From Saprospiraceae bacterium (GTDB lineage: Bacteria > Bacteroidota > Bacteroidia > Chitinophagales > Saprospiraceae): DNA of 64,000 bases. A model generated the notes under the pieces. The model worked only from the letters and a program-made list of their open reading frames with translations. It was not told where the DNA came from and searched no databases. This document shows positions 42,401 through 52,900 of the stretch, in pieces. Positions within the stretch are counted from its first letter, which is position 1; the number at the start of each line of letters is the position of its first letter. Both the position numbers and the translations under genes were made by a program. The stretch is taken from NCBI GenBank assembly GCA_016714765.1, contig JADKCF010000004.1, forward strand, positions 193,961 to 257,960. Reading direction: 5' to 3'.

Positions 42401-43114
42401 TACAGACTTTTCTACTTCCACACTTCCTGATACTTTGTCTGATGGCCCTCTGGATGTAAGAGATATCACACCACCGGTCACATCACCATATCTGGCTTCG
42501 ATACCTCCGATGACCACCTGCAGTTGCTCTATCTCCGACTGAGGGATAAGGTTTCCTGTGACCCTTACACCATCGAGGAAGTAGACAGTCTCATTGGATC
42601 TAGATCCTCTCACAGATATGTCACCTCCATCCTGGGATGAAATACCTGCAGATGTGGCTGCAATGGCATTCACTTGCTTGGTTGGAAGAGATCTGATTTT
42701 TTCTGCTGTCACTGTGGCCCCTTGTGTTGTATTGTCAATTTCTATCAAAGGCACTTTGAACTCCTTGATTTCGATACCCAAATCGAGCAACACGGTATCA
42801 TCTGAAAGTTGGAAATTTACCCTGTTGGTTTTTCCGGCTTTGATGACTATACCTGTTTGTCTTTGGGCTGCATACCCCACATAACTGGCTTCCATATCAT
42901 AGGTGCCCGGCTGAACATCAGAGACAAAGAAGTTACCCTCTAGGTCTGTTTCTGTACCTGTAATTAAAACGCCTCCTCTGTATAGAGCTATCGTTCCGAA
43001 GAGGATGGGTTCCCCTGATTTGGCATCCGTTACTTTTCCTTCTATGGTGGTCTGAGCTATCATTCCGCTCCATGCCGCCAGAAGAAAACCCGCAATAAGT
43101 AATAATCTATTCAT
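39467..43114 (-). CDS. TonB-dependent receptor with carboxypeptidase-like N-terminal domain, two frameshifts
   Basis: Three frames together make about 1215 residues. The N-terminus has a signal peptide, then a carboxypeptidase-regulatory-like domain (TTIEGKVTDAKSGEPILFGT ... DVQPGTYDMEASYVGY), then a plug (SGISSQDGGDISVRGSRSN, GVRVTGNLIPQSEIEQLQVV, GDVTGGVISLTSRG). The frame changes near 41985-42005 and again near 41177-41184 (an added A gives RDINRKTDNEFVNVWDL). The barrel continues to RRMYVGVILDF, ending in Phe as in BAM substrates. It would import a substrate with TonB energy. It lacks an adjacent SusD-like partner; the next gene downstream is the large secreted protein. Confidence 0.88.
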
Positions 43115-43233
43115 ACTCTGAATTTTTGATTATGTTAACAATTTCTTAAAAAGTTCGCAATGTTAATGAATAATCATAGGTTTTACAAAATTTTTAGTTT
43201 AAATATCTTTCATAATGTATCCATGAATACATT

Positions 43234-44181
43234 TTACAGGTGTTTTCCTTCTAAAATTCTTTCAAAAAGCACTTTTGCTATCGATTCGAGTGACTCATGG
43301 GTCCATCCTGCAATATGTGGGCTCAGCACTACATTTGTCATACCAAAAAGTTGATGATACATGGACTTTTCTTCTTCGCTGTACGTTTCGGGTTTTTCGT
43401 TTTCGAAAACGTCCAGGCAGGCACCTCCTACTTTTCCCGATTGAAGTCCCCTAATCAAAGCCTTTGTGTCCACTATCCTGCCCCGCGATGTATTGCTGAT
43501 GATCACACCATTCTTACATCGGCTTAAAAATGCATCATTGACCATCATGTCTGTCTCGTCTGTAAGTGGCAAATGAAGTGAGATGATATCCGCATTGGTC
43601 ATTACTGTTTGCAGATCCGTCTTATGTACAAAACGAAGATTGGCCGGATAACGCTTCCTGTACTTGTCGTATGATATGACGTTAAGTCTCCAAGACGACA
43701 GTTTTTCTGCAAAAGAGGAGCCTGTGTGACCTAAACCAATGATGCCTACAGTTTTTCCTCTGAGTTCAGTACCCCTGTTTTTTTCTCTGTCCCAGTGGCC
43801 TGCCCTGACTTCCCTGTCCGCTCTGATGATATGATTGAGCAGACAAAGGATCATCGCAAACTCATGTTCTGCAACTGCATTTCGATTGCCTTCAGGCGAA
43901 TTGTAAACTGCAATATTTTTTCTTTTTGCATGAGCTAAATGGATGATTTCAAGTCCCGACCCCAATCTCCCAATAAATGTCAAACGGCTTGCTTTGTCTA
44001 TTCTGGACGGATCCATTATGATTTTACTGTTGATTACTATCCCGTCATAAAGATGTATGATCTCATCCAGTTTGGTATTATCTATCGTAGTGTCATATGT
44101 AACATCAGCTCCATAGGCCCTCAGGCTGTCTATCAAAATGGGATGCACTTTATCTGTAACCAGAATTTTTTTGGCAGACAT
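43234..44181 (-). CDS. D-isomer-specific 2-hydroxyacid dehydrogenase
   Basis: A 315-residue NAD(P)-dependent dehydrogenase. The dinucleotide-binding GxGxxG is in GKTVGIIGLGHTGSSFAEKL; the catalytic Arg is in SNTSRGRIVDTKAL, Glu in VFENEKPETYS, and His in LSPHIAGWTHESL. It is close to phosphoglycerate dehydrogenase in length but lacks the C-terminal ACT domain of classical SerA, so the substrate (3-phosphoglycerate, glyoxylate or another 2-oxo acid) is uncertain. Confidence 0.92.
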   Translation of the reverse strand: MSAKKILVTDKVHPILIDSLRAYGADVTYDTTIDNTKLDEIIHLYDGIVINSKIIMDPSRIDKASRLTFIGRLGSGLEIIHLAHAKRKNIAVYNSPEGNRNAVAEHEFAMILCLLNHIIRADREVRAGHWDREKNRGTELRGKTVGIIGLGHTGSSFAEKLSSWRLNVISYDKYRKRYPANLRFVHKTDLQTVMTNADIISLHLPLTDETDMMVNDAFLSRCKNGVIISNTSRGRIVDTKALIRGLQSGKVGGACLDVFENEKPETYSEEEKSMYHQLFGMTNVVLSPHIAGWTHESLESIAKVLFERILEGKHL

Positions 44182-44304
44182 AATTATTTTTTTAAATCAG
44201 GGGTAAAGTTATGATAAAATTGAATAACTATTTGGTAAGCATTTAGTGTACATATTTAGTTTTCAATTCCTTTTCCAAATCTTTTTATACTTAAAATAAT
44301 ATCC

Positions 44305-44312
44305 TACCTTTG
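44305..44312 (+). promoter_or_regulatory. -7 box of carB
   Basis: TACCTTTG fits TAnnTTTG, 26 bp before the carB ATG at 44339. No strong -33 TTG at the right spacing was found. Confidence 0.45.
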
Positions 44313-44338
44313 TGTCCCGATCATAATACTTCCAATCC

Positions 44339-47155
44339 ATGCCAAAAGACAACTCTATTAAATCCGTGCTAATTATAGGCAGCGGACCTATTATCATCGG
44401 ACAAGCGTGTGAATTTGACTATTCCGGTACTCAGGCCTCAAGGTCGCTTCGTGAAGAAGGAATCGCCGTCACCCTTATCAACTCCAATCCTGCCACCATC
44501 ATGACTGATAATGTCACGGCAGATCATATCTATCTTTGGCCACTGACCACAGATAGCATTATTAAGATACTGGAAGAGAGGCAGATCGACGCAGTCCTGC
44601 CTACCATGGGTGGTCAAACAGCACTAAATCTAGCCATCGAAGCAGAAAAAATGGGCATTTGGGCAAGATACAATGTTAAAATGATTGGCGTGGATGTCCA
44701 GGCTATTGAACTTACTGAAAACAGAGAGGCCTTCAAACAACACGTCATCGGCCTGGGCATGAAAGTGGCAGATTCATTTATCGCCAATTCATTTCTGGAA
44801 GGTAAAGAGGCTGCACAGCAGATCGGTTTTCCTCTGGTCATCCGTCCTTCTTATACTCTGGGTGGTACAGGAGGTGGATTTGTCATGAAGGAAGAAGATT
44901 TTGACGAAGCTCTGCGTCGAGGGCTCGAAGCATCTCCAACTCACGAAGTACTCGTAGAAAAAGCCGTCATAGGATGGAAAGAATATGAGCTGGAATTATT
45001 AAGAGATAATAATGATAATGTAGTAATCATTTGTACTGTCGAAAATCTCGATCCTATGGGCATTCACACGGGAGACAGTATTACTGTGGCCCCTGCTATG
45101 ACCCTTTCTGATACCGCTTTTCAGCACATGAGAGATGATGCCATAACGATGATGAGATCATTGGGTAATTTTTCGGGAGGTTGTAATGTACAGTTTGCTC
45201 TAAACCCGGATGACGAGGAGATCATTGCCGTGGAGATCAATCCCCGTGTATCGAGATCTTCGGCACTGGCTAGCAAAGCGACAGGTTATCCGATAGCTAA
45301 AATTGCTGCCAAACTTGCTATTGGTTACAATCTGAATGAATTAAAAAATCAGATCACCAAAACAACATCGGCTTATTTTGAGCCTGCTCTGGACTATGTC
45401 ATAGTCAAGATGCCCCGATGGAATTTTGACAAATTTTATGGTGCCGATACCACTCTTGGTCTGCAGATGAAGTCTGTAGGTGAAGTCATGGCCATAGGTA
45501 GAAACTTTCTGGAAGCATTACAAAAAGCATGTCAGAGTCAGGAAAACAACAGAGCAGGTCTGGGAGCAGATATGAAGGAATGGATTCAGACTGAAGATAT
45601 CCTGGAGAGACTGGAAAAAGTCAGTGATGACAGAATATACAGGGTAAAAGATGCACTGAGACTGGGTGTACCCGAAAAATCAGTACACAAACTCACCAAA
45701 ATAGACCCGTGGTATATCAAACAGATCAAGCGCCTCGTCAAATATGAAGAGAAACTTATGCGCTTCAATGTAGCTCAGGATATACCGGCTGATTTTTTTA
45801 AGGAACTCAAAAAAGTAGGCTACTCCGATGCTCAGATTGCATGGGTGCTTCGTATCAAAGAGGATGAAGTCACCAAACAACGTAAAAAATTGGGCATCAT
45901 CCGTACATACAAGATGGTAGATACCTGTGCTGCAGAATTTGAAGCCAAAACTCCTTATTTCTATTCTACCTTTGACACAGAAAACGAGAGCTTTCCTTCT
46001 GACAAGAAAAAAATCATCGTTCTCGGCTCTGGACCGAACAGAATAGGTCAGGGAATAGAGTTTGATTACTGTTGTGTACATGGCTTACTCGCAATCAAAG
46101 AAGCGGGATACGAAGCCATTATGATCAATTGTAATCCAGAAACTGTTTCTACGGATTTTGATGTAGCTGACAAACTTTACTTCGAACCCGTATTCTGGGA
46201 GCATATCGAGGAAATAGTGGATCTTGAAAAACCAGAGGGTGTTATCGTCCAGCTTGGAGGTCAGACCGCACTGAAACTGGCTGAAAAATTTCATCAGAAA
46301 GGAATTAAAATCATAGGTACCAACTTCAATAGTCTCGATCTGGCAGAAGACAGAGGAAGGTTTTCTGATTTGCTCAAAGAACTCGAAATACCATATCCTG
46401 AGTATGGTGTTGCCCGTGATGTAGATGAAGCTATAGAAGTTGCCAAAAGAGTAGGTTATCCGGTCCTAGTGCGACCTTCTTATGTCATCGGCGGTCAGCG
46501 GATGCGTATTGTCATCAACGACAAAGAACTGGAAACCCACGTTCTCAGCATTTTTAAACATCTTCCTGATAACAAAGTCTTGATAGATCAGTTTCTGGAC
46601 AGAGCCAAAGAAGCAGAAATTGATGCCATTTTTGACGGTGATGAGCTACATATCATGGGTATCATGGAACACATCGAACCCGCCGGTATCCACTCTGGTG
46701 ACAGTTCGGCTGTATTACCTACTTATTCCCTGAGTCCCGCAGCAGTAGGCCTGATGGTCGAATATGCCAATAAACTGGCCGTTGCACTCAACATCAAAGG
46801 GCTGATCAACATTCAGTTTGCTATCAAAAATGATGATGTATATGTTATCGAAGCCAATCCCAGAGCATCCAGAACAACACCTTTCATTGCCAAAGCATAT
46901 CAGGTTCCTTATTTAAAGATTGCAACTAAAATCATGTTGGGCACGCACAAGCTAAAAGACTTTGACATCATAAAAAACCTGACGGGATATGCTATCAAAG
47001 TGCCGGTTTTCTCATTTGATAAATTTCCGAATGTCGATAAAAATCTCGGACCAGAGATGAAGTCCACAGGAGAGATGATTTATTATATTAAAGACCTCTA
47101 TGATCCATATTTCAGAAATCTGGACAGCCGAAGGTCTATGTTCCTGAGTAGATAA
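44339..47155 (+). CDS. carB: Carbamoyl-phosphate synthase large subunit, short form
   Basis: A 938-residue enzyme. It uses glutamine-derived ammonia, bicarbonate and two ATP to make carbamoyl phosphate for pyrimidines and arginine. Two ATP-grasp halves are evident: the first from SVLIIGSGPIIIGQACEFDY, the second from IIVLGSGPNRIGQGIEFDYC; both have the PSYTLGGTGGG / PSYVIGGQRM loop and NPRVSRSSA / NPRASRTTPF metal-site blocks. It ends at NLDSRRSMFLSR and lacks the roughly 130-residue allosteric MGS domain of the E. coli enzyme (1073 residues). carA is not in this window. Confidence 0.96.
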   Translation: MPKDNSIKSVLIIGSGPIIIGQACEFDYSGTQASRSLREEGIAVTLINSNPATIMTDNVTADHIYLWPLTTDSIIKILEERQIDAVLPTMGGQTALNLAIEAEKMGIWARYNVKMIGVDVQAIELTENREAFKQHVIGLGMKVADSFIANSFLEGKEAAQQIGFPLVIRPSYTLGGTGGGFVMKEEDFDEALRRGLEASPTHEVLVEKAVIGWKEYELELLRDNNDNVVIICTVENLDPMGIHTGDSITVAPAMTLSDTAFQHMRDDAITMMRSLGNFSGGCNVQFALNPDDEEIIAVEINPRVSRSSALASKATGYPIAKIAAKLAIGYNLNELKNQITKTTSAYFEPALDYVIVKMPRWNFDKFYGADTTLGLQMKSVGEVMAIGRNFLEALQKACQSQENNRAGLGADMKEWIQTEDILERLEKVSDDRIYRVKDALRLGVPEKSVHKLTKIDPWYIKQIKRLVKYEEKLMRFNVAQDIPADFFKELKKVGYSDAQIAWVLRIKEDEVTKQRKKLGIIRTYKMVDTCAAEFEAKTPYFYSTFDTENESFPSDKKKIIVLGSGPNRIGQGIEFDYCCVHGLLAIKEAGYEAIMINCNPETVSTDFDVADKLYFEPVFWEHIEEIVDLEKPEGVIVQLGGQTALKLAEKFHQKGIKIIGTNFNSLDLAEDRGRFSDLLKELEIPYPEYGVARDVDEAIEVAKRVGYPVLVRPSYVIGGQRMRIVINDKELETHVLSIFKHLPDNKVLIDQFLDRAKEAEIDAIFDGDELHIMGIMEHIEPAGIHSGDSSAVLPTYSLSPAAVGLMVEYANKLAVALNIKGLINIQFAIKNDDVYVIEANPRASRTTPFIAKAYQVPYLKIATKIMLGTHKLKDFDIIKNLTGYAIKVPVFSFDKFPNVDKNLGPEMKSTGEMIYYIKDLYDPYFRNLDSRRSMFLSR

Positions 47156-47260
47156 GAGATGTCGTTTGTATACAGAGCTGCTTCAGTGTATGCTCAAAAC
47201 AATTTCTCAAACCAGTACGTTTGTATCTTATAGACCATTAATTCATAGTATTTTATCTAC

Positions 47261-49015
47261 ATGGAGCAGAAAAAAGGAACAGACTGGGCATTGCTTAAAA
47301 GAGTTCTGGCTACAGCTAAGCCCTTCAACACCTTGTTTATCCAATCCATTGTACTTGCCATTTTGATTACCCCCTTTTCAATTGCTCAGCCGTTCATCAT
47401 CCAGAAAATAGTCGACGAAAACATAATAGGCGGAAAAAAGGAAGGAATGATCTTCATGGGTGTCATGTATCTGATAGTACTCATCATTAGTGTAGTAATG
47501 AGATATTACTTTATATATATCACTGCAGAGTTAGGTCAGAATGTGATTAAAGACATGAGAGTCAAGGTTTTCAGACACATTACCAATCTGCGACTAAGGT
47601 ATTTTGACCAGACTCCTATAGGCACTTCTACCACCCGCACTATCAATGATATAGAAGCTATCAACAGCGTTTTTGCACAGGGCGTGATCACAATTGTGGC
47701 AGACTTCATCACACTTATAGCGGTAATAGCGATTATGTTGTATACTAGTTGGAGATTGACAGCGATCGTATTTATCACCATGCCGTTTATGATGCTGGCC
47801 AGTTATATCTTTAAGGAAAAAGTCAAAGTTTCTTATCAAAAAGTACGTACACAGATAGCCAATATGAATGCCTTCCTGCAAGAGCGTATCACGGGTATGA
47901 AAATCGTTCAGATATTCAACGCTGAAAAGCAGGAAGCTGAAAAATTCAAAGTGATCAACAAGTCCTACACCAGCGCCAATCTGGATTCTGTTTTTTATTA
48001 CGCTATCTTTTTTCCTGTAGTAGAACTCGTTTCAGCCGTATCCCTGGCTCTCATGATTTGGCTGGGGGCAAAAGGGTATCTGCATGATAAAGTAAGTTTT
48101 GGAGCATTGGTAGCATTTCCTCTGTATCTCAATTTGATGTTCAGACCTATAAGATTTATGGCAGATAAATTCAATACACTCCAGATGGGCCTGGTCGCAT
48201 CCGAACGCGTCTTTAAAATTCTGGACAGTCAGGATTTTATTTCCAACCACGGCACCATACATCCTAAGAAACTGCAGGGGAGAGTAGAGTTTAAAAATGT
48301 AAGCTTTGCGTATGATGAAAAGAATGAAGTACTAAAAGATATTAACATTATTATACCGCCAGGCGAAACGCTAGCTCTAGTAGGAAGTACCGGATCAGGC
48401 AAATCCACTATCATCAATATACTCAACAGGTTTTATGAAATCCAGAAAGGTCAAATCCTCATTGATGATACCGATATAAAAGATTTCGAACTCAAAAGTT
48501 TGCGTAGCCGTATGGCCATCGTATTGCAGGATGTATTTTTGTTTGAAGGAACTGTTTTTCAGAATATAACCCTCAGGGACAGCCACATCACCTTGTCCGA
48601 TGTCATTGCCGCTTCCAAAACCATAGGGGCACATACTTATATTGAAAAACTGCCAGGTGGATATGATTACAAAGTGTCGGAGAGAGGAAGTAATCTGTCT
48701 GTAGGCCAGCGCCAATTGATAGCTTTTGTGAGAGCCTTGGTATTTGACCCTGATATCCTCATACTCGACGAAGCTACGTCTTCCATAGATACTGAAAGTG
48801 AATCTGTCATTCAGTACGCAATAGAGAAGCTCATAGACAAACGGACGTCCATCATCATTGCACACAGGCTTTCTACTGTCAAGCACGCCCACAATATTAT
48901 AGTGCTTTCTAATGGAAAAATCGTAGAAAGCGGAACACACGAAATATTGCTGGGTAAATCTGATGGATACTACAGAGAACTATATGATATGCAGTTTACA
49001 GACATGATTTCATGA
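47261..49015 (+). CDS. ABC exporter, fused permease and ATPase (MsbA/MdlB-like)
   Basis: A 584-residue half-transporter that forms a homodimer or heterodimer in the inner membrane. Residues 1-320 contain six membrane helices (type IV permease fold), and the C-terminal half is the ATPase: Walker A LVGSTGSGKSTII, signature SNLSVGQRQLIAF, Walker B DPDILILDEATSS, and the switch His in IIIAHRLSTV. Substrate not predictable (lipid, drug or peptide). It follows carB by 105 bp on the same strand. Confidence 0.95.
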   Translation: MEQKKGTDWALLKRVLATAKPFNTLFIQSIVLAILITPFSIAQPFIIQKIVDENIIGGKKEGMIFMGVMYLIVLIISVVMRYYFIYITAELGQNVIKDMRVKVFRHITNLRLRYFDQTPIGTSTTRTINDIEAINSVFAQGVITIVADFITLIAVIAIMLYTSWRLTAIVFITMPFMMLASYIFKEKVKVSYQKVRTQIANMNAFLQERITGMKIVQIFNAEKQEAEKFKVINKSYTSANLDSVFYYAIFFPVVELVSAVSLALMIWLGAKGYLHDKVSFGALVAFPLYLNLMFRPIRFMADKFNTLQMGLVASERVFKILDSQDFISNHGTIHPKKLQGRVEFKNVSFAYDEKNEVLKDINIIIPPGETLALVGSTGSGKSTIINILNRFYEIQKGQILIDDTDIKDFELKSLRSRMAIVLQDVFLFEGTVFQNITLRDSHITLSDVIAASKTIGAHTYIEKLPGGYDYKVSERGSNLSVGQRQLIAFVRALVFDPDILILDEATSSIDTESESVIQYAIEKLIDKRTSIIIAHRLSTVKHAHNIIVLSNGKIVESGTHEILLGKSDGYYRELYDMQFTDMIS

Positions 49016-49115
49016 TTTTTTTTGACTTATCAAAATATGGTTATCCATACTTTGCGTTTTTCGATTTTTATTTTTTTAATGTTCTTTTTTAACTATATTT
49101 ACATAAAAAGCAAAA

Positions 49116-49787
49116 ATGAGTGAAGTAACTTTCAACGTTGACAGTTCAGAGTGTATCCGAAAACTAAGTGACAAGTTTCAATTTTTATTTGAACCGGGGC
49201 TGATTTCGGATATGTGCCGCACCGGGATGATAAGAAAATTTAAAGAAGGCACTACCATCATGGATATCGGACAGATCCTGACACACATGCCTCTGGTCAT
49301 CAACGGTTCCTTAAAAATAATGAAAGAGGATAAAGAAGGTAATGAATTACTATTGTACTATCTGGAGCTTGGTGATACTTGCGCAGTTACATTGAGCTGT
49401 TGTACCAAACCAACAAAAAGTACCATCAAAGCTGTCACAGAATCCGATGCCGAAATTCTTTTTATACCTGTAGAAAAAATGGAGGATTGGATGGTAAAAT
49501 ACAAAAGCTGGAGAGGCTTTGTCCTGGATAGTTATAATATTCGAATGAATGAAATGCTGGATGCGATAGACAATCTTGCCTTTAATAATATGGAAGAGCG
49601 CCTTTATAAGTTTTTGCGCGACAAAGTGATGGTCACAAAAGACGCCAAACTTCATATCACTCATTTTCAGATAGCTAATGAACTTCACTCATCCAGAGTT
49701 GTAATCTCCCGAATCATGAAAAAACTAGAAAATGAAGGGCTTGTGATTCAACACCGCAATTATGTGGAAGTGAAGGAGTTTATGTAA
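49116..49787 (+). CDS. Crp/Fnr-family transcriptional regulator
   Basis: A 223-residue regulator with an N-terminal cyclic-nucleotide-binding fold (EGTTIMDIGQILTHMPLVIN; GNELLLYYLELGDTCAV) and a C-terminal winged helix (HFQIANELHSSRVVISRIMK). Two adjacent cysteines sit in a central loop (LSCCTKPTKST). The N-terminus lacks the four-cysteine pattern of classical Fnr. Ligand and targets are unknown. It is 100 bp downstream of the ABC exporter. Confidence 0.92.
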   Translation: MSEVTFNVDSSECIRKLSDKFQFLFEPGLISDMCRTGMIRKFKEGTTIMDIGQILTHMPLVINGSLKIMKEDKEGNELLLYYLELGDTCAVTLSCCTKPTKSTIKAVTESDAEILFIPVEKMEDWMVKYKSWRGFVLDSYNIRMNEMLDAIDNLAFNNMEERLYKFLRDKVMVTKDAKLHITHFQIANELHSSRVVISRIMKKLENEGLVIQHRNYVEVKEFM

Positions 49788-49914
49788 TGGTGAAATTATA
49801 GCGAAGAAGTAAATTATTATCATTTAAAAAAACTGAAACTCATTTGTGAATTCTGTTTTTTCAATCTAATTGCTGACCTTTGCGACTTCATATGACCTTC
49901 AAAACATCCACAAC

Positions 49915-52900
49915 ATGATACTTTTTTTCAGTTCTGAAGACAATAAATTATTGTATACAGTTAGTACCGACATCGCATTGTCTGATGATAGTACTGATAA
50001 ACTGGTTTGGTTGTTCGGAGGTGCGTCACCGCACAAAGCTCCAGTCATTACTGGCAAGTATATAGGTCCAAGAGCAGCAATGGTTACGCCATGGAGTACC
50101 AATGCCGTAGAAATCACCGAAAATATGGGCATTTCCGGCATAACAAGGATAGAACTCTTAACCGCTGTCAATGATGAAGATGTCAACTACGACCCAATGC
50201 TTTTTCAAAAATATGATCATCCTGATCAGGATATCTTTGATCTGCATATTCTTCCTGAGCCTGTCAAAGCTGTAGATGATATAAGCTTTTATAATAAAAC
50301 TGAAGGTTTGGCTTTAAGTGATGAGGAAGTACTGTATCTGGACCAACTCTCCATCCAATTGGGTAGAAAGCTGACCGACTCCGAGGTGTTTGGATTTTCA
50401 CAGGTTAATTCTGAACATTGCCGTCATAAAATTTTCAATGGTCAGTATATCATCGATGGAGAAATAAAAAAGGAAAGTCTGTTTGCATTGATCAAAAAGA
50501 CATCAAAAGTTAATCCCAATGACATCGTGTCTGCATATAAGGACAATGTCGCCTTTATCATTGGCCCGGATGTCGTGCAGTTTGCCCCTGAATCGGGTGA
50601 AAAACCGTCATTTTACAAAAAAACACCCTTTAAATCAGTCTTGTCCATCAAAGCAGAAACGCACAATTTTCCAACCACAGTAGAACCCTTCAATGGCGCA
50701 GCTACCGGATCAGGAGGGGAAATCAGAGACAGGCTGGCGGGCGGACAAGGATCTTTGCCTTTGGCCGGAACTGCCGTCTACATGACCGCATACTCCCGGC
50801 TCGAAAAAACAAGACCGTGGGAACAAAAAACGGAGGAAAGAAAATGGCTGTACCAAAAGCCCGCTGATATCCTCATCAAAGCCTCCAATGGTGCTTCGGA
50901 TTTTGGAAATAAATTCGGACAACCTCTTATTGCTGGTTCGGTCCTCACTTTCGAACATCAGGAAGGAGATGAAATAATAGGCTTTGACAAAGTGATTATG
51001 CTCGCAGGGGGTGTAGGATATGGAAAAGCTGATCAGTCACTCAAACTTCATCCCCATAAAGGTGATCAGATCATCGTCATGGGTGGAGATAACTACCGCA
51101 TCGGTATGGGTGGTGCTGCAGTTTCTTCAGCGGATACTGGTGCATACGGTGCAGGGATAGAGCTCAATGCTATCCAAAGATCCAATCCTGAAATGCAGAA
51201 AAGAGTAGCCAATGCCATACGTGCCTTGATAGAAAGCAACCAAAATCCCATCGTCTCTATACATGATCATGGAGCAGGAGGTCACCTCAACTGTCTTTCA
51301 GAGTTGGTTGAAGATGCCGGTGGTATCATTGACCTGGATGCGTTGCCTGTAGGTGACCCGACTCTATCTGCAAAAGAAATCATAGGCAATGAGTCACAGG
51401 AGAGAATGGGCCTTGTCATCCACAGTAAAGATTTAGAAACCGTAAAAAAAATTGCAGATCGAGAAAGAGCCCCGTTTTATAATGTGGGCCAAATCACCGG
51501 AGATCACCGATTTTCCTTTCATTCTGCAAAGACTGGATCCAGTCCTATCGACCTGGCATTGAGTGATATGTTTGGCAGTAGCCCGAAAATGATCATCACC
51601 GATAAAACAACTGATAAAAAATATGCCTCCGCCACTTGGGATTTAAAGCTATTTTATAATTATCTCGAGCAGGTATTGCAACTTGAGGCCGTTGCGTGCA
51701 AAGACTGGCTCACCAATAAAGTGGACCGTTGCGTAGGTGGTCGGGTGGCAAAGCAGCAATGTGTGGGACCTCTGCAGCTGCCACTCAACAATTGTGGTGT
51801 AATGGCCCTCGATTATGATGAACATCAGGGCATCGCCACTTCTATAGGACATTCTCCGGTAAGTGGGCTGATAGACCCTGTCGCCGGCAGTCGCAATAGT
51901 ATAGCAGAAGCACTAACTAATATTATATGGGCTCCTTTGAAAGAAGGCCTAAAAAGCGTTTCTTTATCAGCCAACTGGATGTGGCCGTGTAAAAATCCGG
52001 GAGAGGATGCCCGGCTTTATACTGCCGTCGAAGCCTGTTCTGACTTTGCCATCGCATTGGGTATCAATATCCCAACAGGCAAGGACTCCCTGTCGATGAA
52101 GCAAAAATACTCAGATCGTCAGGTCATTGCACCTGGTACGGTCATCATCAGTGCTGCTGCTCATTGTAGCGATATCACAAAAGTAGTAGAACCTGTAATA
52201 AAATCAGATCAGGGTCAAATGTATTACATAAATATGTCGTTTGCGCCATATGAGACCGGAGGATCCTCATTCCTTCAGATTTTAAGCGCAGTTGGACATG
52301 AGCCACCGACGATATCAGATGCACAAAAGTTTAAAGCCGCTTTTGATGCAGTGCAGACCCTCATCCATAGTGGACATATTGTAGCTGGTCATGATATTGG
52401 TAGTGGAGGGTTAATTACTACTCTGCTGGAAATGTGTTTTGCAGATCCAGACGCTGGAGCAACTTTTGACCTCTCTATGCTTGGCGAACCGGACAGCATA
52501 AAAGTGTTATATGCCGAAAATGCAGGTATTGTATTTCAATGCAGAAAAGGTAGTGAAAGCATTGTTGAAAGCACCTTTAAGGATGTCTCTGTCCCTTGTC
52601 ATATCATAGGTGATTTCCAGGATGGTAAATCAGTGAAAATAAAAAACTATGAGGATGTATTTGATCTAAATGTAGTTATCTGGAGAGACGTCTGGTACAA
52701 AACCTCATATCTCCTGGACAAGAGACAATCAGGTCCTCTCAAAGCAGCAGAACGCTACCAAAATTATAAAAATCAACCCCTGGCATTTATACTTCCGGCT
52801 CACTTTTCAGGCCAAAAACCAGATATAAATCCCAATATGACACGAATCAAAGCTGCTGTCATCCGTGAAAAAGGAAGCAATTCGGAGCGCGAACTAGCCA

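Noticed and set aside
48395..48940. 181-codon open frame opposite the ABC exporter ATPase
   Set aside because: Overlaps the whole ATPase domain on the other strand; a shadow of real coding sequence.
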